Assembly (NCBI GenBank): GCA_020746105.1
Contig: CM036624.1
Coordinates: forward strand, 21,846,084-21,910,083
Reading direction: 5' to 3'
DNA from: Trogon surrucura
Taxonomy: Eukaryota; Chordata; Aves; Trogoniformes; Trogonidae
DNA: 64,000 bases
Shown piece after piece: positions 13,901 through 24,718 of this stretch. The position numbers and the translations under genes are program-made. A model generated the notes under the pieces. It was given only the letters and a program-made list of their open reading frames with translations, made no database searches and was not told the DNA's origin. Position 1 is the first letter of the stretch. The number at the start of each line of letters is the position of its first letter.

Positions 13901-15958
13901 TGTCAGACCTGTTTGTTCTATAGTTACAAGTGCCACTCCTAGTGCCGTGCTTATTTGCTGGCCTGAGAATTCTCCATCAGAAGTGAGGCAACAGGAGCTG
14001 CAGAAAGGAGGAGGTAAAACTGCAGTTGCTGGTGGGTCCCCAGAGTGTGGATTTGTCTGCATTTAACACCAGCCTGTGTACCTTTTCCTATTGATTTTGC
14101 TGTTTGGTAGGTTGGTTTCTTTGTGTCCAAACTCTGAAGCACAGTTCACCCTCTCCAGGTTGAGAAACAGGTTTAAATTTGCTTCATACTGTTTGCTTCC
14201 TGCTGTTGACTGACTTTACATGGCTCCAATATTAAAAAGGGAGGAAAGGCCACTTCCACACTTTTTCAAAAAAGCTCCAGCATTTAAAGATCATCTTGTT
14301 ATTTTATGTGATATAGGTTGGCATCATCCCAATATTTGAATGTAAGAAATTTAAAAGCAAAAGCCATTCCTTCACAGAATCACAGAATGTCAGGGGTTGG
14401 AAGGGACCTCGAAAGATCATCTAGTCCAGCCCCCCTGCCAGAGCAGGACCACCTGCAGTAGATCCCATAGGAACGCATCCAGGCGGGTTTTGAAAGTGTC
14501 CAGAGAAGGAGACTCCACAACCTCCCTGGGCAGCCTGTGCCAGTGCTCTGTCACCCTCACAGTGAACATTCCTTCGTTTGTTTTCCATGGGACAATGGAA
14601 ACTTAGAAAAATGGTGAGGGAAAAAAACGTGGGATTGGTTTTCTAAATTCAAGTTTCTTTCTTTAAAGCGAAAACCTTGTGTTTTGATGCAGCTAGCTAG
14701 AAGTGTGTTTGTCGATCCTTTGACATAAGGTTTCTTTTGTCACGGGTGTTTACTGTTACGAACTTCAGGATGAAGTTTTTAAGTACTGATTTGACCACAG
14801 CAGATTAATAAGTGATACATACGTAAGAAAATATAAAGCTTCCCTGTGAAATGTAATCCATTTCTTAAGTGAAGATGGTCACTGTAATCTTCACATTTCC
14901 AGTTTCATTTCTCAGACTGAGAACATTCACAAAAGGCTGAAGATAACCAAGTCCTAATTTTTAAGTGTCTAAATCTCTGAGCAGATATGAAAAATGTCAC
15001 CTCAGTAGTCGTTTTTTGCTTACGATTTTTGAGCTACTTGTTTGATGCTTTATATGAGGAAAATGGCTCATTTTCATTATCTGACGCAAACCTTTTTTTT
15101 GAAAGAAGTTTAGATACACATACTTGAGAATTGTCAGTGTTCCGTAATGATTTTCAGAAAACAAATTTCACTTCATAGATCTAGGAAATAATTTCTTAAA
15201 GCAACTGAAATTTGAGACTGTGCTTGTGTTAAATATTGAAACAGTGACATGGAAGATGAGGTGGGGAAAGAACACTCGATTGCCACTGTATCATCATGTG
15301 CATGGTGGAATACTTAATCCAAGATGCTTCCGATAGAGCTCTTTACAGCTGCAACCACAGTAATTTAATATGCCTCTGATAGATGGTTTTCATATTGAAA
15401 TAGCTGCTTGTGGTTACATTTTAACCTTCAAAGGACACAAAAATCCTGTTGCGCTGCTTCTGCATAGGCTCAGTGCCTAGTCACACTGCCTGTCATAATA
15501 CAGCAAAATTACTGCATACTCTTTGAAAATTATTTCCCTTTCTATTTGGGAGGCATTATCATTATCTGTACTCAGGTAAGTGGGGGAGAATTTGTGTGAG
15601 TGAATAACGTGGGGCTCCCGTTTCTTAGAAGTAGCTGCAGTGTGTTTTTTGTTTAAATTTGTGAAAGGTAGTCTGTGTTTAGCAGCTCCTCGTTTTGCTT
15701 TCTGCTTGTTTTGTGCCTCTGATTCCTCTTCCGGATCTTGATTTGATCATTATTTCTTATCTTCTTTCTGTTGACAGTTCACCAGTGCAGCAGAACGCTG
15801 CCGTTCACTTGGATAATGGTGAATATCGGTCCAGTCGTGCTGCTGTATACAAAGGGAAGCCTCGCAGAGCAATCTTTGAAGAGAGTCTCGAGAAAATATA
15901 CAGAAACATGTATCAAAAAGTTTCTGGCACTGTTTCAGACCAAAAAATGCACTCCTGA
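7812..15958 (+). CDS. SPATA6: SPATA6, C-terminal part (three coding exons, 5' end outside the window)
   Basis: Spermatogenesis-associated protein 6. In mammals it builds the segmented columns and capitulum of the sperm connecting piece that ties the flagellum to the head. Three exons, 7812-7911, 11686-11774 and 15778-15958, join in phase (entry phase 2, then 0, then 2) to an open frame ending in TGA at 15956-15958. The joined protein resembles the human C-terminus as I remember it: GDEIHKRVKNILRTHSAR matches the human DEIHDRVKDVLKSH region. DESNLSKGD sits where human has DERDPERED. HLDNGEYRSSRAAVYKGK and FEESLEKIYRNMYQK match the human HLDDGEYWSNRAASYKGK and FENSMDKMYRNLYKK. The N-terminal domain must lie to the left of base 1, so transcription enters the window from the left. 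The gene converges on SLC5A9, as in human. Identity is secure for exons 1 and 3 of this set; the middle exon is the most divergent. Confidence 0.93.
10134..10161. repeat. A-rich simple repeat
   Basis: Two A10 runs separated by GG in a SPATA6 intron. Low complexity with no attached element recognised. Confidence 0.75.
10995..11042 (+). other. Exon-like 48-bp segment in a SPATA6 intron, unproven
   Basis: The segment is flanked by TTTACTCTTCAG and CAG|GTGAGC and has 16 open codons (SRVNMVCGGIATILSQ) in phase 0 at both ends. It could be included between the exons at 7812 and 11686 without breaking the frame. No counterpart is known to me in mammalian SPATA6, and the hydrophobic content is unlike the rest of the protein. 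Confidence 0.25.
11686..11774 (+). CDS. SPATA6: SPATA6 penultimate coding exon
   Basis: The 89-bp exon lies between a TTTTTTTAG acceptor and an AG|GTATGG donor. It encodes DESNLSKGDLIKTRE and onward to SELQT, plus the first two bases of a split codon. It takes the position of human DERDPEREDELELKRS. Similarity is weaker than for the flanking exons, but its start phase 0 and end phase 2 fit both neighbours exactly. Confidence 0.85.
11775..15777. other. SPATA6 intron
   Basis: A GT-AG intron of 4.0 kb. The only recognisable insertion is the CR1 fragment near 14372-14609. The short open frames around 13.0-13.3 kb and 13.9-14.1 kb have no homology I recognise. Confidence 0.7.
14372..14609 (-). 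mobile_element. CR1 LINE 3' fragment
   Basis: The + strand reads CACAGAATCACAGAATGTCAG followed by GGTTGGAAGGGACCTC, GATCATCTAGTCCAG and CCTGGGCAGCCTGTGCCAG. This is the reverse complement of the avian CR1 3' end, so the element lies on the - strand with its 3' terminus at about 14372. It is 5' truncated, as most CR1 copies are, and the boundary near 14609 is approximate. It is fixed inside a SPATA6 intron. Confidence 0.9.
15778..15958 (+). CDS. SPATA6: SPATA6 last coding exon with stop
   Basis: The acceptor TTCTGTTGACAG precedes T|TCACCAGTG. The exon encodes SSPVQQNAAVHLDNGEY, then AAVYKGKPRRAIFEESLEK and IYRNMYQK, and ends in a TGA at 15956-15958. This is the strongly conserved SPATA6 C-terminal block, rich in Lys and Arg. 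The last residues (VSGTVSDQKMHS) differ from mammals, as expected for a loosely conserved tail. Confidence 0.95.
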
Positions 15959-16295
15959 TAGCAATTCACCTAGAAATGCACAGTCTGCAGTGTTCGTATT
16001 TGTGATGAAACCTATTTTTATGTAACAAATATTTTTACTCTATTTTTAAAGTTTAGTTACACTTGAGCAGGGTTTTGGACAAATGAGATTTTGTCCTGAG
16101 TTGCCAAAAGGAAACTGTTAACATTCCCTTGCTTTCCCCCCAAAAAAAACCGCTGACAGCAACTAAGCCCCTCCATGGTTAAGCAAGGTGGTGTCATTCC
16201 TTTAAGACTATGAAGAGGTAGTCATTTGATGACTAATAGGTCTGCTGAACATTCCTGTCTGACATCAACTCAGATTTCAGCTGCAACCAGTTCTT

Positions 16296-16309
16296 ATTAA
16301 AAAATTAAA
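16296..16309 (+). terminator. Candidate SPATA6 poly(A) signals (two ATTAAA)
   Basis: Two ATTAAA hexamers, at 16296-16301 and 16304-16309, are the first poly(A)-type signals after the SPATA6 stop, about 340 bp into the 3' UTR. A canonical AATAAA follows only at 18226-18231. No strong GT-rich downstream element is obvious, so the true end could be either. Confidence 0.4.
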
Positions 16310-16329
16310 GCTATTTAGTAACATAAGCA

Positions 16330-19300
16330 GAATTGGCTGAAGAAGCAATATGCCCTAGTATTCAGGGAGGGGGTCTAGAGGAAGGTGAATGTTATAAGCG
16401 TCTCATCTGGGGCAAAGTGAATTGTTTTCTAGAAAATTGCCTTTGGATTGTTTATTTTTGAGGAGGGTGGAAGCTCTGATACTGACCTATAGACATACTT
16501 TCAAAGTGATTTCGAGCACCTTTAGTCACGAATTTTCTAACACTGTCAAATTTTAAAAGAAACCCACCCAGCCTAGCAGCCTTTGTATCAGAAGAAAGGT
16601 CATCTTCACACACCCTGTGCATTTGAAAATTTCCGAGTTCTCTTGAATGCAGCCATGACATTTGCCAATACACTTGTAATTTTTCAAAAATATGAATAAG
16701 AAAGGAGTGTGGAGGCGAAAAACTGGAGCCAGTCAGCACGCCCCTCATGTACCCTGTACAAGCCTTCTGAAGTTCCTGCATCACAATCCCACCTAATTTG
16801 GAACCTGTCCTTCCTAGTCTGCTGGGATCCTGTTGGCAGAAATCACATCGTTTTTGCTAAAGGCCACCAAATGTTCATCAGCAGTTCGATGCTTTCCCTA
16901 GGGATGGAACCTTTTCAGCCTTGCATTGAACACATCCCACATTAGCAGACCGGGGCAAATTGCCCATCTATTGAAAAGCAGAATGTTTTAAAAGGGCAAG
17001 AGTGTCCATCTCCTGCTTCCTTTCAGACTGGGGGAAAAAGCAAATGCCTCCTCTGGCTCCTTCCCTGACTGCACGAACAGATTCAGTTACACCAGTGCCA
17101 TTTTACCTGTTATGGTTGGATAAAGGATAAAACTAGCAGTACAGATGGCAGAACATATGACTGTAACCTGCCAGCATGCATAGATAAACAAAAACTTGGT
17201 CGACTCTGCCTTCCATCCTTTAATGCTGAGACAACATAATTGATTTGAGAAAGCAGTTGGTGAGCAATTATGCTAGTGGGAAAGCACGTTGCAAGGCTGT
17301 GTGCTTCTGTTTCACGAAAGGGGACTCTCAGAGGAAGTGTCTTGCGTATAGACATTTCCATTCCGTGTAGCTGTTGAACCAGTTGAAGCGGATTAACACT
17401 GATAACTTCCTGTCCCTGGTGCCATTTTAGCACAGTAGTACTTTCAAAGGGCATTAGTTCTACAGTCTTATGCTGTGGGTAAGTGTTGAGTCCCTCTATG
17501 AAGAAGTAGTACGCTTTTTTTGCAGAAGTGAAAACCCAAGCTGTGCTGTGGTGGCCACGGACTCGTTCAGGAAAGTAGGAATGTTCAAACAGATCCTAAA
17601 TGGGCAGGGCACACTCTGAGAGATACTTTCCAGGCTTTTGGTTTAAAATTAATCTACTGAAATCTGAAGGTTGCTGCCGTCTCCTGTACGTGTTTGAGCT
17701 GTAAGATTTAGCGTTTTCATGGTATCCCACAGTTGTCATTCAGTATTCTCTGAGGTTTCATTCCCCAATGTCATAGCTTGGTAAAAGTTACAGTCTTCTG
17801 AAGACTGGCTGCTCCCCTTTGGCCGAATCTGGTTATGTGGCATAGAATTACTGTTTGATTTGTATTTATTTTTACCTCCTCAGCAATTCAGCAGATTTTA
17901 GTCTTTGTTCAATATGTAAGAAGGCCTGAATGTTGATGCTTTGGGGTTTTTTTGGTATGGATGGGTAAGGACGTAAGGCAGGGGATGAGGAAGTTTGGAG
18001 GCCACTGTGAAAAAAACAGGATCATGTTTATGAGGTGTCCAAAGGAATGGATGAGGTTTATCTGTTTAATTCCCCTAGCTGAAGAAAGGAATCATATGGT
18101 AATACTGCAACCTTAAGTTTTTCATCAAAGGTGAAAACTGCATGGGAGAAAAAAAAAGTGTCGTATATAGAATTTTGACCAGTATGAACATTCTTGCTAT
18201 AGCCTCCATATAGAGCAAAACAACAAATAAAGCAGATAGACTGAGTGCCTTTAGTCCTGCTCCAGCTGTGAGGGGAGATGGTGTGTATAATGTCTTTCTG
18301 AATCAGCCACTGCAGGATACATGTCTCTCTCTTGGGTCAGAGTCATTCCACAGCTTATAGGCTGTGATACAGAAGAGTGTTCCCTTCCAAGCACTGTGCT
18401 GGAAATCTGTTTTGGTTAATGGGAAACTTTTCTCTGAAATGTGACTCAAGACCCAAGTTACTCCAGTCTGCCCGGAAAATCTGCAAGCCACTTAATTTTC
18501 AGAAGCATTTGGCCCCTTCCCTGTTTGCTCAGCTAACCCTCTTATTAATATGCACACAGCTCAAGTGCACGGAGCGCTGCTGCTCCTTTGCTACTGCACT
18601 ATGTGATAAGTATAGGTTCAGGCAGTGAACCAACACAGTAATAAACTGTAATTGTTTAGTGCACCTTGCCTTCTAATACAATTTAAATCCCTTCTATCAA
18701 ATGCAAATTTCTAGGTTCCTGAGTGGAGCTTTAAATAGCATTTTCTGTGCTCAATCCTTATCTTTTGCTATCCACAAAGTGGTCTGTCAGCGACAGTGGG
18801 ATGGCGTAATTTGACCCCTGTCACTTTACCTCCTAAAGGAAAGCTGTCTACTGAAATCTAGAAATAATGGGCTAGATTAAGAGTGAATTAGTGTTTTTCT
18901 GTAGAGACTGTCTCTTTCTCTTGCCCTCCCCATGAGTATTCTAACCAATTGCTATTCAGCATCCAGTGCTGCTGGCCATATGCAACCAGAGCAGTATTTT
19001 AATGACTTCCTACTTGCTTGCTTCCCTCTTTCGTACAACTAACTTGGTATAGTTTAAGGATCTTGGCTTTAGACAATCTGCCTTTGTTCAGTAAAAATAC
19101 AAATGCTTTACTGAGTAGTACTTGCTTTGCAAATCGCTCAGTCATTGACCTGTTGTGGAGTAAAGGCAAAAAAATGTCAACTCTTTAATGATTTGCCTTA
19201 TCTAAGTTTTAAACTAGAAGGAGGGAGGCTGAAGTTGGTCCCTGGGGATGGGAAGGAGCAGCAGTGGTAGATGGTAGATGGGCAGCAGTGTTCACACTCT

Positions 19301-19893
19301 GAAACTGAGCAGCTTGGAAGGAGATGTTGAGGAATGTTCTTTAGATTATGCATCACGTGTTTGAATTTTACTATTACTTCAGAGCTGCCAAAATGGTGAG
19401 GGGAAAAAAGATATCTATCTATAGGTGTTAGGGATCTCTTCTGAGGGGAAAATAACAGAACATTTAGCTCTGCTCGGTATTAAGTAGTCTTTTCCAAACT
19501 CCTCCTCATTATTACCTCATCTGTAAAACGGGGAGTTTGTGCTCTGTTGAAGCTTAATTAAATGACTGTGAAGTGCTTTGGGATCCTGAGGTCAATGCTG
19601 CAGAAATTACTTTGTGGAAGCCTGGCTGAAAAGTCCCATCTCAACTCCAGGTTACTAAAAAGGCTTTGTTTTAATTTTCCCAGGTTTATTATGTTTTAAT
19701 CAGGCAAATATTAAGCAAGTCTTAATTGTATCAGGATAGAAATCTATTAAATCTAAGAGATGGCTGAAAAAGATAATGAACTGTGTTACTACATGTGCTT
19801 TTAGGAGCTGATCTGTGCACTTGGTATCCTACTCAGCTTCTGTTTCCTGCATGATCCAGGTTCATTATTTGCTCTCATTTTATCTTTTTTATT
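16330..19893. other. Intergenic DNA downstream of SPATA6, no gene seen
   Basis: AT-rich intergenic sequence between the SPATA6 3' end and the LTR element. Open frames are short and overlapping on both strands, with no recognisable domain. No repeats longer than mononucleotide runs were noticed. Confidence 0.55.
18226..18231 (+). terminator. Alternative distal SPATA6 poly(A) signal (AATAAA)
   Basis: This is the first canonical AATAAA on the + strand after the SPATA6 stop codon, about 2.3 kb downstream. It would give a long 3' UTR. The sequence alone does not decide between this and the proximal ATTAAA pair. Confidence 0.25.
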
Positions 19894-19898
19894 GTAAT
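19894..19898. repeat. Target-site duplication GTAAT, left copy
   Basis: GTAAT directly precedes the left LTR terminus. The same five bases directly follow the right LTR at 22596-22600. Confidence 0.85.
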
Positions 19899-21080
19899 TG
19901 TCGTGGGTTGACCCTGGCCGGCCGCCAGGTACCCACACAGCCGCTCACTCACTCCCCCTTCACTACTGAACAGGGGGAGAAAATATCTCCAAGGGTTCAG
20001 GGTTTGAGATAAGGACAGGGAGATCACCCTCATTTACCGTCCCGGGCAAAACAGACTCAGTCTTGGGGAAATTAGGTACATTTATTAAGAACTAATCAGA
20101 GAGGAGTAGTGAGAAGTAAGAAAGAGCAAACAAATCTTAAACAGAACACCTTCCCCCCATCCCTCCCTTCTTCCCGGGCTTAACACCAATCCCGGTTTCT
20201 CCACCTCCTCCCCCCGAGCGGCGCAGGGGGACAGGGAATGGGGGCTGCGGTCAGTTCATCCGACGTTGGTTCCACCGCTTCTTCACTCCGGGGGGAGGAC
20301 TCTTCACTCTTCCCCAGGGCCACTGTGGGGTCCCTCTCACGGGAGACAAGCTTCACGCTCTCTTCTCCGCGTGAGTCGTCCCACGAAGGGCAATTCATCC
20401 CAAACTGCCCGACGCGAGACACCTCACGAGGGGCAGCCCACCCCTCGTGAGTCTGAGGCGCAGTCCTTCGGGAGAAACTGCTCCAGCGTGAGCCACCCGC
20501 AACGTCCCAAAAGTCCCACCAGCCAACCTGCTCCAGCGTGGGCATTCCCTCTTCCACGGGCTACAGGTTCCGGCAGCAACTTGCTCTGGTGCGGGCTTCC
20601 CACGGGCTACAGTCCCCTTTCAGGCAGTCCACCCACACGGCGTGGAGTCCTCGGTGGACATCTATGCAGTGATCCTCACGGTGGACTTCTGCACCTCGCC
20701 CATGGGCTGCAGGGGGACAACCCGCTTCACCATGGTCTTCACCACGGACCCGGGGGACTCCTTCTGCTCCGGCGCCTGGAGCTCATCCTCCCCCCCCTCC
20801 TTCTTCACTGACCTTGGTGTCTGTACAGATTCTCACTCCTCCATCTCTGTGCCAGCTGTTATGGCGCAGTTCTTTTTCCCGTTCTTAAATATGTTTTTCA
20901 CAGAGGCGTTCCTCTCCTATCACCTTACTGATAGGCTCAGCCTTGGCCAGCGGCGGGTCCCTCTTTGTAGCCGGTTGGCATTGGCTCTATCAATCTTGGG
21001 GATCTTCTAGCAGCTTCTTACAGAAGCCACCCTGCAGCTCCCCCCCCGCCGCTGAAATCTGGCCAGGCCAAACCAAAACA
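19899..21080 (-). repeat. 3' LTR of the retroelement
   Basis: 1182 bp. By eye it differs from the other LTR by a 2-bp indel (after 20088), a 1-bp indel in a G run near 20296 and one C/T substitution near 20600. Its AATAAA on the - strand lies at 20081-20086. It contains three degenerate units about 50 bp apart (20478, 20528, 20580) with the core CTGCTCCAGCGTG. Confidence 0.92.
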
Positions 21081-21096
21081 TTCCACCCCTCGCCTC
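21081..21096 (-). other. Polypurine tract next to the 3' LTR
   Basis: On the - strand GAGGCGAGGGGTGGAA abuts the 3' LTR start TGTTTTGG. It has 14 purines of 16, the expected plus-strand primer position for reverse transcription. Confidence 0.75.
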
Positions 21097-21386
21097 TGTG
21101 AATCACATATTTAAGAATTATTAAAATTTATCTTCATCACCCAACATTAACAGTGAAACAGAAAAACCAAAGACTCCCAACACCAAAATCAGAACAAAAA
21201 ATCATCACAACACCAAACAAGACTAAGCAATCTACACACAATCCACCCCTCGTTCCTTCACCTCAATCACAAAAACATAAATTCCCCAAAATCATTTTAC
21301 TCTTCAACATTGCTCAGTCCATGTTTTGCCCGTTGCCTCTCTCCACTACTGTCCTTATCTCAAATTCCTCCCTTCCCAGGTTTCAT
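21097..21386 (-). other. Non-coding interior of the LTR element
   Basis: About 290 bp that is almost free of G on the + strand (C-poor, T/G-rich on the element's sense strand). No retroviral reading frame is present. The 10-mer CCACCCCTCG of the polypurine tract (21083-21092) recurs at 21243-21252, suggesting a second purine tract or an internal duplication. Whether this is a packaging/leader remnant is unknown. Confidence 0.7.
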
Positions 21387-21404
21387 TCCCCGTACGGGCC
21401 ACCA
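21387..21404 (-). other. Primer binding site, tRNA-Ile(AAT)
   Basis: The + strand TCCCCGTACGGGCCACCA equals the last 18 nt of mature vertebrate tRNA-Ile(AAT) including CCA, so the - strand is its perfect complement. It lies 8 nt from the LTR edge, a wider gap than the usual 0-3 nt. The tRNA sequence is quoted from memory. Confidence 0.88.
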
Positions 21405-21412
21405 AAAATGAC

Positions 21413-22595
21413 TGTCGTGGGTTGACCCTGGCCGGCCGCCAGGTACCCACACAGCCGCTCACTCACTCCCCCTTCACTACTGAACAGGGGGAGAAAATAT
21501 CTCCAAGGGTTCAGGGTTTGAGATAAGGACAGGGAGATCACCCTCATTTACCGTCCCGGGCAAAACAGACTCAGTCTTGGGGAAATTAGGTACATTTATT
21601 AAGAGAACTAATCAGAGAGGAGTAGTGAGAAGTAAGAAAGAGCAAACAAATCTTAAACAGAACACCTTCCCCCCATCCCTCCCTTCTTCCCGGGCTTAAC
21701 ACCAATCCCGGTTTCTCCACCTCCTCCCCCCGAGCGGCGCAGGGGGACAGGGAATGGGGGCTGCGGTCAGTTCATCCGACGTTGGTTCCACCGCTTCTTC
21801 ACTCCGGGGGAGGACTCTTCACTCTTCCCCAGGGCCACTGTGGGGTCCCTCTCACGGGAGACAAGCTTCACGCTCTCTTCTCCGCGTGAGTCGTCCCACG
21901 AAGGGCAATTCATCCCAAACTGCCCGACGCGAGACACCTCACGAGGGGCAGCCCACCCCTCGTGAGTCTGAGGCGCAGTCCTTCGGGAGAAACTGCTCCA
22001 GCGTGAGCCACCCGCAACGTCCCAAAAGTCCCACCAGCCAACCTGCTCCAGCGTGGGCATTCCCTCTTCCACGGGCTACAGGTTCCGGCAGCAACTTGCT
22101 CTGGTGCGGGTTTCCCACGGGCTACAGTCCCCTTTCAGGCAGTCCACCCACACGGCGTGGAGTCCTCGGTGGACATCTATGCAGTGATCCTCACGGTGGA
22201 CTTCTGCACCTCGCCCATGGGCTGCAGGGGGACAACCCGCTTCACCATGGTCTTCACCACGGACCCGGGGGACTCCTTCTGCTCCGGCGCCTGGAGCTCA
22301 TCCTCCCCCCCCTCCTTCTTCACTGACCTTGGTGTCTGTACAGATTCTCACTCCTCCATCTCTGTGCCAGCTGTTATGGCGCAGTTCTTTTTCCCGTTCT
22401 TAAATATGTTTTTCACAGAGGCGTTCCTCTCCTATCACCTTACTGATAGGCTCAGCCTTGGCCAGCGGCGGGTCCCTCTTTGTAGCCGGTTGGCATTGGC
22501 TCTATCAATCTTGGGGATCTTCTAGCAGCTTCTTACAGAAGCCACCCTGCAGCTCCCCCCCCGCCGCTGAAATCTGGCCAGGCCAAACCAAAACA
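21413..22595 (-). repeat. 5' LTR of the retroelement
   Basis: 1183 bp, GC-rich. It is the copy adjacent to the primer binding site, hence the 5' LTR in the - orientation. It carries AATAAA on the - strand (TTTATT at 21595-21600), a plausible LTR poly(A) signal. Open frames inside it (for example + strand 21754-22326) recur in the other LTR and are artefacts of composition. Confidence 0.92.
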
Positions 22596-22600
22596 GTAAT
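22596..22600. repeat. Target-site duplication GTAAT, right copy
   Basis: GTAAT follows the right LTR terminus AAAACA and matches 19894-19898. A shared 5-bp flank is the footprint of one integration event. Confidence 0.85.
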
Positions 22601-24718
22601 ACAAATTAATTTTTTGTCATCCTGATGTCTTAGTGTCGTCTGCTGTGTACTAATCAGCACTATTAACATCTGGCACCTCATTTGTTCTCATCCTCTCCCC
22701 ACGAGGAAGGGCTGCGGTGGTGTTTGCGATTTGACAGTGGAAAGCCTGTGTGGTGTGCCATAGGTTTGTCAGGGAGAGTAAGTTGGAAGGAATCTCTGCC
22801 TTTTCAGAGGAATAGCTCATTGTATATTTCTGCTCTTCCTAATTTTTAACCTTGAAAGTGCTTTCTGAAACACTGAACTATGCAACAAAATCATTAGCCC
22901 TGTAGAAGTCCCGACTGAACTGCATTAAATCTTGCAATGTGGAATCTCTGGGTCATGGGAAAGCCTATCACGATGTTAATTACTCCAGCAGTTACGGAGT
23001 GATCATTGTCAGGATGCCAAGTATTTCAAGAATTTTGTTTAGTAGTCAAGGAATTTGGGGAAACTTCCAAATAAATGAAACCTTACTTCTTGGTTCCAGT
23101 GAAAACTTCTGTAGATGATCTTAATGAGAAATGATGTGTGGTTTAGGTGATGGTCTCTGGTGGCAACAGAGAACAGGTCTTTGCCCAGATCCTTTAAATT
23201 TCAACAAATAAACCAGTGTTGTGGGAGGTGATCAAGAACACCCAATATTCCTGTTTCTGTTACGCTTTTAAGAACAAGCCCCATTGATTGCATTGGTTTC
23301 TCCATGGAATTCAAAACATCATCAACCAAAGCCCCTAGAAGATGAGGCTGTAGCTCCTGTTGTTATCAATGTTGGCTTGGGAAAAACATGCGGTTTGTTC
23401 CCCGTTTGTCTTCAGTGAGAAATTCTCTCAAGTGCCGTGATAATTTGTCTGGATGGCAACGTAAGGGAACTGTAATCTTTCTCTTTGCTTGATCAATGTG
23501 GAGATTGTGCTTTTTCTTTGTGTGTATTTCCATTCAATTCTGGGTGATTGCTTCTGACCCAGCAGAGAGCTCTCTGCAGTCTGAGAAGTGATCTGAGCCG
23601 CCTTCTTACCTCTTCAGGGAAAGGAGTTTGCTGTTGCAAAACGACATCCCCCTTGGTACATAAGAATTTACTGATCCTGAGGACATAGCACAAAAATCTT
23701 GTTCTGTGGTGTGTAACCCTGTCGAACTGGTGCAGGGGTGGACTTTGAGAGTGGTTTGACACGTGCCATGAATTATGCATTTGCTGTATCATGAATTATC
23801 AGTGTATAAAATAACCTGTGAAACTTATAAGTAACAAAACCATCATTTACATTGCTGAACAGTGGTGAATTCTAATGCTTATATTTGTATTGTTACACTG
23901 ACTTGAATTTTTGAATGTTTAGCTAATTGTGTGGTTACAAAGACTATTTGTACAAACTTTTTCATTCAGTACTCCAGTAGTAAACATTAGCTAAGAGGTT
24001 GCTTTCCCCGCCTGCCTTGTTTTCACCACAGTCATCTAGTGTTTACATACATTTTAGCCTCTGTGCTGTTTTTGAAGGCTTTATTTGTCTCATTTACGTT
24101 TTTGGTTTGGATAATACTTAAATATGAAATCCATCTGGGAAACATATTGTATATTCACGTTGAGGGGTAAAACCAGTTTTTAATTAAAATTTTATACAGC
24201 GCTTGTATTTCACTTTGTCCTGTTTTATTATGAAACACTTCAATCTTCTTCCTAAAACACATATGTCTTGTGCGTTTCAAGATGTTCCTTGTTGCTCATG
24301 CAGAACCGGTTTCTGAGCTCTGTCAGCAGAGTGCCATATGTTCCGGGGTTCATTTAGCTTCTCTGGCGTTTGTGTAGGCAGCATATTGGATGTAATGCAG
24401 CTAAGCTCTGCTCCATTCTTTTCTTTGTAAACTTGTCAAGAGATGAAAAAAGCAGGGAGAAGAAAACACTGAATAATACTCGAGTGATTTGAATTATCAA
24501 TAAGTTACGGTAACTTGGCCAATCAAAATTGAGGTTTCTCATGTACTTGAAGTTTTCCTTAATTGCAGCTTGTGTGTAGCCTGTGAAGTGATGCATCCCT
24601 CAGCGCTACCCAGTGTTAGGCCCATACGACTGCTGAAGATTGAGATATAACTCAAGCCATTTGGAAATGACAAGCATTAAGTGCTCTTAATTTTGCATTG
24701 ATCTGATATTTAGAGGGG

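Larger units (their letters stand above)
19899..22595 (-). mobile_element. Young non-autonomous LTR retroelement (LTR, short interior, LTR)
   Basis: Two near-identical 1.18-kb direct repeats (19899-21080 and 21413-22595) flank a 332-bp interior. On the - strand each repeat begins TGTTTTGG and ends CCACGACA, giving the TG...CA termini of LTRs. The whole unit is bordered by the 5-bp duplication GTAAT (19894-19898 and 22596-22600). In - orientation the left end of the interior has a tRNA-Ile primer binding site (21387-21404). The right end has a purine tract (21081-21096), so the 5' LTR is 21413-22595 and the 3' LTR is 19899-21080. The interior encodes no gag, protease, pol or env, so the element must have been copied by enzymes supplied in trans. 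A 5-bp duplication is typical of ERVL-like class III elements, but class is an inference. Confidence 0.93.

Noticed and set aside
20266-20811. 181-codon open frame and a 122-codon frame (20642-21010), repeated at 21754-22326 and 22157-22525
   Set aside because: They lie wholly inside the two LTR copies, against the element's orientation, and show no retroviral or host domain. Their repetition reflects LTR duplication.
19899-22595. Tandem duplication of host DNA
   Set aside because: The repeat edges are TG...CA, flanked by a 5-bp target duplication and with primer site and purine tract at the inner edges, which host tandem duplication would not produce.
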